The translations under genes were made by a program, and so were the position numbers. A stretch of DNA of 64,000 nt from Candidatus Bipolaricaulota bacterium (GTDB taxonomy: Bacteria > Bipolaricaulota > Bipolaricaulia > Bipolaricaulales > Bipolaricaulaceae): positions 248,001 to 312,000 of the forward strand of contig JANXBT010000002.1 of assembly GCA_025060415.1 (NCBI GenBank), read 5' to 3'. Shown here one piece after another: positions 16,794 to 23,719 of this stretch (positions are counted from its first letter, which is position 1; each line of letters starts with the position of its first letter). The notes below the pieces were generated by a model. That model saw nothing but the letters and a program-made list of their open reading frames with translations. It ran no database searches and had not been told where the DNA came from.

Positions 16794-19700
16794 GGGGAGG
16801 AACCCTCAAGCGGATGGCTAAAACGACCCTGGGGCTCCTTCTGGGTGCGCTGGCCCTGCCGGGGGCAGCCCAGATCGGCGTGGGCGTGCTGGCGGAGGAC
16901 GCCGCGCGCTTCGAGCCCTACCTGGCCGCGGCGGCGCAGGCCGGTCTGCGCGTGAGCCTCGAGAGGTTCAGCGAATCCGCCCTTCAGCAGCAGGTGTTGA
17001 CCCTGGCGGCCTTGGGCCGGGCCCGCGTCGATCTCGCCCAGGTCCTCACAAAATGGCTGCCCCAAGCCCAAGGGAGCTTGCTCGACCTCACGCCCTACGC
17101 CCGGGACCTCGAGGCCGCCGGCGTGGCCCTCTACGCCCATGGAAACGCCCTCGTGGGCGTCAAGCTCCCCTGGAGGGACGACGCCTTCCTCGCGATCCTG
17201 GCGCGCGCCCGCAACGTCCCCCAAGCCCTGGAGTTCCTGAAGCTCTTCCGCACCCCAGCCCCTGGCGCGACCCCGCTGGCCCTCTCCATCGGGCCCTTGG
17301 TCGTGGCCAAGCCCCCGAAGAAGCACGCGGGCGTAGACGGCGCCCTGGAGGGGTTCCTGGGCGTGCTGCGCCAGGCCGTGCCCCAGGGGCTTGTCGCCGC
17401 CCTGGCCCACGTCCCCGCGCAGGCCCAGGACGCCCTGCGCCGGGTCGCGGAGATGTGGGGCATTCCGCTTTCCCCGGACGGCGCCGCGGTCACCGTGGTC
17501 CTCGAGCCCTTGCAGCCCCTAAGCCCGGTGGCCTTGGGCGCCCGGGAGGCGGAAGCCTCGCCCCTTGGGCTGCAGAAGGCCGTGGTGCCCCTGGATCAGC
17601 TCGAAAGCTTCCTGGCCCAGGCGGCGGGGAAGGCCCGGGTGCGCCTGCCCTTCGAGCCCGTGCCCCTGGCGGTGACCTCCGAGGGGGTGAACCTCGTGGG
17701 CGCCGCGGCCTTTCATGCCCGGGGGATCCGCGGCGCCGGCGTCAAGATCGCCGTGGTCGACGTGGGCTTCGCCGGCTACACCGCCTCCCAGGCCCGGGGC
17801 GACCTGCCTTATGGCCTTGTGACCCGCGACTTCACGGGAACGGGGATGGACACCGGCCTCACCCACGGGACCGCGGTGGCCGAAATCGTCTACGACATCG
17901 CTCCCGCGGCGACCCTCTACCTCCTCAAGATCGCAAACGAAGTCGACCTGGACAACGCCGTCACATACTGCATCACCGAGGGGGTGCACATCCTCGTCCA
18001 CTCCCTGGGCTGGTTCAACACGAGCTTTTACGACGGCACGGGCACGATCGCCCAGATCGTGAACCGGGCGGCCGGGGCGGGGATCCTGTGGGTGCAGGCC
18101 GCGGGGAACTTCGGCCTGCGCCACTTCGGCCCCCTCTTCACCGACGCCAACCAAGACGGCTGGCACGACACCGACGTGACCCTCAGCGTGGGCGCCGGCG
18201 AGCGCGTCCTCCTTTACCTCACCTGGGAGAGCTGGCCGGCCACCGCGGACGATTACGACCTGTACCTTTTCGATCCCGCCGGGAACCTGCTGGCCTCCTC
18301 CACCAAGACCCAGGCGGGAGCGGAGCAGCCCACGGAGCGCATTTTCACGGTGGCCTCCGTGCCCGGGACCTATCGGGTGCGCATCCAACGGGTGGCGGGG
18401 GCGGCGCGGCGCTTGGCCCTCTTCTCCGTGTACCACAACCTCGTCCCGCACGAGGCGGCCTCGTCCCTGGTGACGCCGGCGGACGTGGAGGCCGCGCTTT
18501 CCGTGGCCGCCATCGGCTGGCAGAACTACACGACAGGGCCGGTCCAGCCCTACTCCTCCCGCGGCCCCACGAAGGACGGCCGGCGTAAGCCCGACCTCGC
18601 CGGCCCGGACAACGTCACCACCGGCGTTTCCGCCTACAACCCGTTCCCGGGGACCTCGGCGGCCGCGCCCCACGTGGCCGGCGTCGCCGCCCTCCTCAAG
18701 GCCGAAAACCCCGGGCTCTCGGCGGGGGAGCTGCGCGCGCGGCTCCTCTCCTTCTGCGTGCCCATGGGCGATCCCTTCGCCTACGGCGCCGGCCGCCTGG
18801 AGGCCCGGCCCCAGCCCCTCGCCCAGCCGGACCTCGTGTTGGACTCCATCACGTACACGCCCTCCACGCCCACGGTGGGATCCACGGTGAACTTCACCGT
18901 GGTCGTGCGGAACCAGGGGAACGCGCCTGCCGGGGCCTTCACCGTGCGGCTCCAGGGCGCCGGGCCCTCCCAGGATCGCTCCGTTTCCGCGCTGGCCGCC
19001 GGTGCCTCCACCACCTTGAGCTTCAGCCTGCCCCTTTCCACCACGCCCGAGACGTTCACCGCCACCGCGGACGCCCTGAACCAGGTGGCCGAAGGGGACG
19101 AGGGGAACAACACAAAACAGGTTACGATCACGGGCGTGATGCCCGCACCCCAGGGCCAGCTTTCCACGGACAAGCCCGTCTACGTCCAGGGCGAAACGGT
19201 TCAGATCGTCTTCCGGAACACGGGGAGCGTGACGATTGAGCTCCCCAACGCGGCGCCGTGGGTGGTCAAGGACGGGGCGGGCCGCACGGTCTTCGCGCCC
19301 GCGGCGGCCCAGGTCCTCACGCCCGTGAACCCCGGCGAAACGCGCACCTGGAGCTGGAACGGCCGGGACAGCGCGGGGAACCTCGCCCCGCCGGGCTCCT
19401 ACACCGTGGAGCTTTCCACCCTCAACGCCGGGACGTTCCGGGCCACGTTCACCCTCCAGGCGCCGGCCCTGCCCGACCTCGTGGTGGATTCCCTTACCTA
19501 CACTCCCACGGCGCCCACGCTGGGCACCGCCCTCACCTTCACCGTGGTGGTGCGGAACCAGGGGAACGCGCCCGCCGGAGCCTTCACCGTGCGCCTCCAG
19601 GGCGCCGGACCCGCCCAGGACCGAAACGTTTCCGCCCTGGCCCCCGGGGCCTCCACCACCTTAAGCTTCAGCCTGCCCCTTTCCACCTCGCCCGAGACCT

Positions 19701-21610
19701 TCATCGCCACCGCGGACGCCCTGAACCAGGTGGCGGAAGCCCACGAGGGGAACAACACGCGGCAGGTCACGGTGACCGCGGTCCAGCCTGCCTTGCCCGA
19801 TCTTGTGGTGGAGAGCGTGACCTACGCGCCGCCAAGCCCCACGCTGGGCACGACCCTCACCTTCACCATCACCGTGCGCAACCAGGGCGGCGCTCCCGCC
19901 GGGCTTTTCTACATCGAGCTCCGCGGCCAGGCGGGCTCCCAGTACGCCTCGGTCTCCGCCCTGCCGGCGGGAAGCCGGGTCACCGTGTCCCTGCAGCTCC
20001 CGCTCTCCGCCTCGCCGGAGACCTTCACGGTCACCGCCGACGCCACCCGCCGCGTCACCGAAAGCGACGAAACGAACAACACCTACACGGTCACGGTGAC
20101 CGCCGTCCAGCCCCCGCTCGCCCTCACCATTCAGACCGACAAGCCGAGCTACACCGTGGGCGAGCCCGTGCGCCTCACCGTGAACGTGTCCCGGGCCAGC
20201 CACGTGTACGTGGTGGAGCTGGACCCCCAGGGCCGGGCGAAGCTCCTCTTCCCCAACTATTGGGAGCGGGATCCCCGGCTCCCCGCGGGGGCCACGGTGC
20301 TCCCGCGCCTTGCGGCCTACCAGATCCGGGCCGGGGAGCCCACAGGGACGAGCCAGATCTTCGCCTTCGCCGCGGATCGCGCCGTCGCCGGCTTCCCCAC
20401 GGCCTTCCCCAGCCCGACCTTCCCCCTCCTCTCCGCGAACGGGCAGGCGTTCCTGGCGCAAGTGCGCAGCTGGCTTGCGGCGAACGTGCCGGCGGGGAAC
20501 TGGGCGGAGGCCTCGCTCCAGGTCACGGTGCAGCCCCTGGCCAACCAGCCGCCGGTCGCTTCCTTCACCTTCGCCCCGGCCGAGCCCCTGGTGAACCAGT
20601 GGATCACCTTCGACGCCACCGCCTCCCGCGACCCCGACGGCACGATCGTTTCGTACCGCTGGGATTTCGGGGACGGCGCCACGGCCACCGGGGCGCGGGT
20701 GACCAAGCGCTACACCGCGCCGGGCACGTACACCGTGACCCTGACGGTGACCGACAACCAGGGCGCGTCGGCCTCCACGAGCCAGCGGGTGGTGGTGCGG
20801 CGGCCGAACCAGCCGCCCGTGGCCTCCTTCACCTTCGCCCCGGCCAACCCCAACCCCGGGGACACCGTCACGTTCGACGCCTCCGCCTCTTCTGATCCCG
20901 ACGGCACCATCGTCGCCTACTCCTGGAGCTTTGGGGACGGCACCACGGCCTCCGGGGCGGTGGTGACCAAGGCCTATGCCGCGGCGGGGACGTACACGGT
21001 GACCCTCACGGTGACGGACGACCAGGGGGCCACGGCCTCGGCCACGAGGGCGGTGCAGGTGGGGCCGGTGGCCGCGCTCCCCGGCATGCCCGCCCTCGAC
21101 AAACCCGGGATCTACGTGTGGGGCGACCCCCAGTACCGGTGGCACATCACGGTGGTGGGCGACCCCGCGTGGACCGCGCCCCGCCCGTTCCGCGTGGAGC
21201 TCGCCACCTTGGGGGCCTTCACGCGGGTGGCGGTGACCCCGGCCTCCGCGCCCGCCCCCACCCTCACCGACCGCGACCGCACCCTCGTCTGGGAGGGAAC
21301 CATTCAGTCCGGCTGGGTGGACCTGCGGTTCGAGCTCACCGGCTCCGGATCCTGGATCCTGCAGCTGGCCTTGTACCTCGACCTGGACGGGGACGGCGAT
21401 CCCCGGCCGCGCAGCCCCGAGGAGGCCCGCGCCATGGTCTTCCTGCGCGCCAAAAAGGTCCACCCGCCCTACAACCCCATGCTGTTCCTGATCCCGGTGG
21501 GCGAGATCGGGGCGGTGGCGCCCACCCACAACTTCCGCATCGCCTACGGAACCTTGGGCCTGCACGTGGTCACCACCACCATCCTCGAGCTGGAGGGCGA
21601 AGCCCCCTAG
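16790..21610 (+). CDS. large secreted subtilisin-family serine protease with CARDB and PKD repeats
   Basis: 1606 residues. After a signal sequence (to about 29) comes an N-terminal region (30-290), then an S8 catalytic domain with Asp324 (VVDVGF), His359 (THGTAVAEI), oxyanion Asn in AAGNFG and Ser623 (GTSAAAPHVAG). A pre-peptidase-type beta domain is inserted between the Asn and the Ser (around 460-560). C-terminal modules: CARDB (680), a FlgD-like Ig unit (about 785), CARDB (895), CARDB (1003), a DUF4384-like unit (about 1110-1200), PKD (1252), PKD (1340) and a terminal beta domain. Probably an extracellular or surface protease; the repeats suggest a long stalk. No sortase or autotransporter signal seen. 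Confidence 0.9.
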   Translation: MRGGTLKRMAKTTLGLLLGALALPGAAQIGVGVLAEDAARFEPYLAAAAQAGLRVSLERFSESALQQQVLTLAALGRARVDLAQVLTKWLPQAQGSLLDLTPYARDLEAAGVALYAHGNALVGVKLPWRDDAFLAILARARNVPQALEFLKLFRTPAPGATPLALSIGPLVVAKPPKKHAGVDGALEGFLGVLRQAVPQGLVAALAHVPAQAQDALRRVAEMWGIPLSPDGAAVTVVLEPLQPLSPVALGAREAEASPLGLQKAVVPLDQLESFLAQAAGKARVRLPFEPVPLAVTSEGVNLVGAAAFHARGIRGAGVKIAVVDVGFAGYTASQARGDLPYGLVTRDFTGTGMDTGLTHGTAVAEIVYDIAPAATLYLLKIANEVDLDNAVTYCITEGVHILVHSLGWFNTSFYDGTGTIAQIVNRAAGAGILWVQAAGNFGLRHFGPLFTDANQDGWHDTDVTLSVGAGERVLLYLTWESWPATADDYDLYLFDPAGNLLASSTKTQAGAEQPTERIFTVASVPGTYRVRIQRVAGAARRLALFSVYHNLVPHEAASSLVTPADVEAALSVAAIGWQNYTTGPVQPYSSRGPTKDGRRKPDLAGPDNVTTGVSAYNPFPGTSAAAPHVAGVAALLKAENPGLSAGELRARLLSFCVPMGDPFAYGAGRLEARPQPLAQPDLVLDSITYTPSTPTVGSTVNFTVVVRNQGNAPAGAFTVRLQGAGPSQDRSVSALAAGASTTLSFSLPLSTTPETFTATADALNQVAEGDEGNNTKQVTITGVMPAPQGQLSTDKPVYVQGETVQIVFRNTGSVTIELPNAAPWVVKDGAGRTVFAPAAAQVLTPVNPGETRTWSWNGRDSAGNLAPPGSYTVELSTLNAGTFRATFTLQAPALPDLVVDSLTYTPTAPTLGTALTFTVVVRNQGNAPAGAFTVRLQGAGPAQDRNVSALAPGASTTLSFSLPLSTSPETFIATADALNQVAEAHEGNNTRQVTVTAVQPALPDLVVESVTYAPPSPTLGTTLTFTITVRNQGGAPAGLFYIELRGQAGSQYASVSALPAGSRVTVSLQLPLSASPETFTVTADATRRVTESDETNNTYTVTVTAVQPPLALTIQTDKPSYTVGEPVRLTVNVSRASHVYVVELDPQGRAKLLFPNYWERDPRLPAGATVLPRLAAYQIRAGEPTGTSQIFAFAADRAVAGFPTAFPSPTFPLLSANGQAFLAQVRSWLAANVPAGNWAEASLQVTVQPLANQPPVASFTFAPAEPLVNQWITFDATASRDPDGTIVSYRWDFGDGATATGARVTKRYTAPGTYTVTLTVTDNQGASASTSQRVVVRRPNQPPVASFTFAPANPNPGDTVTFDASASSDPDGTIVAYSWSFGDGTTASGAVVTKAYAAAGTYTVTLTVTDDQGATASATRAVQVGPVAALPGMPALDKPGIYVWGDPQYRWHITVVGDPAWTAPRPFRVELATLGAFTRVAVTPASAPAPTLTDRDRTLVWEGTIQSGWVDLRFELTGSGSWILQLALYLDLDGDGDPRPRSPEEARAMVFLRAKKVHPPYNPMLFLIPVGEIGAVAPTHNFRIAYGTLGLHVVTTTILELEGEAP
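18827..19779 (+). repeat. duplicated CARDB segment inside the subtilase gene
   Basis: The CARDB unit starting at 18827 and the one starting at 19472 are nearly identical in DNA over about 300 bp, including silent positions, separated by the FlgD-like unit; a third, more divergent copy starts at 19796. This points to a recent internal duplication or gene conversion. Confidence 0.8.
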
Positions 21611-21697
21611 CGGTGCACAAGGTTCGCCTCGCGTCTTAAGCCTCGAGGAGGGAGCTTGTCGGCGAAAAAACCGTGACGCGGGCGGGAAAAAGATGGA

Positions 21698-21726
21698 AGG
21701 GGCGGGGCTCCTCCCCGCCCCTTTAT
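21698..21726 (+). terminator. terminator of the subtilase operon
   Basis: 10-bp stem AGGGGCGGGG/CCCCGCCCCT with a 5-nt loop, followed by TTTAT. About 90 bp after the subtilase stop. The rest of 21611-21862 shows no gene. Confidence 0.75.
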
Positions 21727-21862
21727 CCTCGGCCCCTCAAGACCCAACGCGGATGGGTCTGCCGGAGGCTATCCCCCGCCCGTGGAATACACGCGGATTT
21801 TCGGCAGAAAAGCCCTTCCCAACTTCCCCCTGTGGGGGAGAAGGTTTTTAGGCGGCCCTTCC

Positions 21863-22180
21863 TTAAGCACAAGGACGAACCCGCCCTTGAGCCCTTGCTT
21901 GCCGCAGGTCATGGATAAACCATCGGCCCGCAGGGCGCTTATATACCCCGTGAACGTTTTTCATCCGCAAGAAACTTCCTTCCACCTCAAGGGGCAAGAT
22001 ACGCTCGTTCTCCAGCGCTTCCGCGGCGTAGTCCAGGGCGGCCAAAATGCCCTCCCGCGTGAGGTGCGGATGGCCGCGCAAGATGTCCTCTCTACGGTCA
22101 AGCCCGAGGCCAAGCAGCGCAAGGATGTAGGCCACGGAGATGCAGGTGCCACGGATAGGATATTGGAGTATTTCGGCCAC
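21863..22180 (-). CDS. DUF433 domain protein
   Basis: 105 residues from GTG 22180. The DUF433 fold is recognisable: YPIRGTCISVAYILALLGLGLDRREDILRGHPHLTREGILAALDYAAEA, a winged-helix-like domain often acting as the antitoxin of a DUF5615 PIN-like toxin. The last 35 residues after the domain have no match and no partner toxin follows, so the gene looks like an orphan or a pair that lost its toxin. GGAGG lies 18 nt and GAGGGG 9 nt upstream of the start. It is transcribed after the strong terminator of the 22255 gene and so needs its own promoter, which I cannot identify. Confidence 0.75.
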   Translation of the reverse strand: MAEILQYPIRGTCISVAYILALLGLGLDRREDILRGHPHLTREGILAALDYAAEALENERILPLEVEGSFLRMKNVHGVYKRPAGRWFIHDLRQARAQGRVRPCA

Positions 22181-22200
22181 GCTTTCCCCTCAACCTCCTA

Positions 22201-22235
22201 AAAAAGAAAAGGGCCCCGGGATGAACCCGGGGCCC
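22201..22235 (-). terminator. strong rho-independent terminator of the 22255-23400 gene
   Basis: Minus strand: perfect 10-bp stem GGGCCCCGGG/CCCGGGGCCC, 5-nt loop, then TTTTCTTTTT. Twenty bases after the stop codon. Confidence 0.9.
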
Positions 22236-22254
22236 GGGACCGCCTCGGCTACGG

Positions 22255-23400
22255 CTAGAACGTGAACGTCCAGCCGAAGCAGAAGCTCGGATAGCCCGCG
22301 CACTCGGCCACCGGCATCACGAAGTCGAGGTTGAGGGTGAAGTTCGTCATGATCGGGATCTTCACCGCACCGACGAACGCCCGCGTGCCGAACAGGGTGC
22401 CCGTAGTGGTGCTGCTCCACAGGATCCGGAGGTTGACGTCGTACTTGCCGCCGCAGCAGGCCGGACCGCAGAACCCGAGCTCGAGGTACTCGTTGGCACC
22501 GCAGATGAACTTGGCGCGGATCGCGGACGGGATCGTCGTAGCCGCCGGATCGAAGGCGTGGACGTACTCGAGGTAGTTGCAGTCAGCCAGCGTGCAGCGG
22601 ACGCGGTAGCCATCGATGCGGATGCCCGTCCAGTTGATGAGACCCGTCGTGGTGGGCGCGCCCCACACGGTGAAGCAGGCCTCGGCGAACCCCGCGAACT
22701 TCGGCGTGATCGTCACGGTCTTGGAGCTCACCCCGAAGGTGACGGACACGTCGAGGGACACGCCGCAGCAGAGCGGGATGTTGAGGCCGGAGAAGGTCAG
22801 GCTGGAGAAGCCCTCCTTGCTGAAGGACAGGGAGGCGTTGTACTTGATGCCGCAGCAGAACTCCACGCCCTTGAGCTCGACCAGGAGGTCCTGGAAGTAG
22901 GTGCCGGCCGAGCAGTCAAGGTAGCGCACCCGCAGGCTCACCGGGGCGATCGTGGTCGTGAACACGTACTGCAGGTTAGCGCCGGTGATCGCAGCAGAAC
23001 AGGGATCCGCCGTGCCCGCAGGATAGCCGAAGTAGACCGGGTCCCACTCCCCGTCGCGCCAGTGGTTGACGGTGAGGCCCAGCTTGACCCCGGCGAAGTC
23101 GAAGCTCGTCACAAGCTGGCCCACCTCATAGGCCGGCGTGGCCGGGTCGAACCGCATCTTGCCGGAGAGGGAGAAGGGACCAAGGGCGCCCTTGAAGCTG
23201 AACGCCTGCCCCGTGAGGCCAGCGGCGCCAAAGGTGCTCGTGCTCGTGATGTCAAAGCCGGCCACCGTGTAGGTCAGGGTGAGGCCGCTCTCAAGGGTCG
23301 TCGAGGGGAGCAGGCACACCTTGGCCGTCCACTCGCCCTTGAACATGGCAAAGCCCGTGAAGCCCACAATCACCAGAAGAGCCGCAAGAGCCCGCTTCAT
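22255..23400 (-). CDS. CCG-family cysteine-rich predicted major outer-membrane protein
   Basis: 381 residues, signal peptide (MKRALAALLVIVGFTGFA), beta-rich chain and a C-terminal ...FGWTFTF end. CCG motifs are at about 182, 211 and 315; the wider cysteine pattern (LDCSAG, CTLADC, CGPACCGG) is shared with the two paralogues. The gene has a perfect consensus promoter, a roughly 120-nt leader, an AAAGGAGGT Shine-Dalgarno, a strong terminator and strongly biased codons (mostly C/G third positions with few rare codons). Together these indicate very high expression, as for a porin or surface-layer-like barrel. Function otherwise unknown. Cysteine pairs may form disulfides or bind metal. Confidence 0.78.
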   Translation of the reverse strand: MKRALAALLVIVGFTGFAMFKGEWTAKVCLLPSTTLESGLTLTYTVAGFDITSTSTFGAAGLTGQAFSFKGALGPFSLSGKMRFDPATPAYEVGQLVTSFDFAGVKLGLTVNHWRDGEWDPVYFGYPAGTADPCSAAITGANLQYVFTTTIAPVSLRVRYLDCSAGTYFQDLLVELKGVEFCCGIKYNASLSFSKEGFSSLTFSGLNIPLCCGVSLDVSVTFGVSSKTVTITPKFAGFAEACFTVWGAPTTTGLINWTGIRIDGYRVRCTLADCNYLEYVHAFDPAATTIPSAIRAKFICGANEYLELGFCGPACCGGKYDVNLRILWSSTTTGTLFGTRAFVGAVKIPIMTNFTLNLDFVMPVAECAGYPSFCFGWTFTF

Positions 23401-23527
23401 TCACAACCTCCTTTCCACGCGGAACTCAATGGTAGAAAACGCGCAACGGTCCAAAGCCTTGGACCTCCCACTGCCTTTTTCCCTTCCCTCGCTCCACCAC
23501 CTCCTGTTTTGAGGAGTTGCGTGCGCC

Positions 23528-23556
23528 ATTATAGGGAGACAGGCGTCCCCTGTCAA
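23528..23556 (-). promoter_or_regulatory. perfect consensus sigma-70 promoter of the major barrel gene
   Basis: TTGACA, 17-bp spacer, TATAAT on the minus strand. Start of transcription expected near 23521, giving a leader of about 120 nt before the ATG at 23400. Between here and the stop of the next gene at 23720 I see no other gene. Confidence 0.9.
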
Positions 23557-23719
23557 TACCCCTGCCGTCCCCACCGATTTTCCGCCCGCCCGGCGCGCGC
23601 CCCCACCGCACCCACCCCGCCCCGCACGCGTTTTTCTTATTCGCTCACCCCCGCCCAGGCCATGCCCCGCAGAGGCTTGAAACCCTCGTGGCGGCGTTGC
23701 GAACGGGAAAGGCCGCGCC

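Noticed and set aside
21821-21850. CTTCCCCC/GGGGGAGAAG hairpin with T-run as a terminator
   Set aside because: No plus-strand gene ends nearby after the subtilase terminator; on the minus strand the T-run is on the wrong side.
21863-22180. Complete toxin-antitoxin pair at the DUF433 gene
   Set aside because: No DUF5615 or PIN-like partner is found on either side.
23640-23700. GTTTCAAGCC-like sequence as a CRISPR repeat
   Set aside because: Single copy, no regular spacing.
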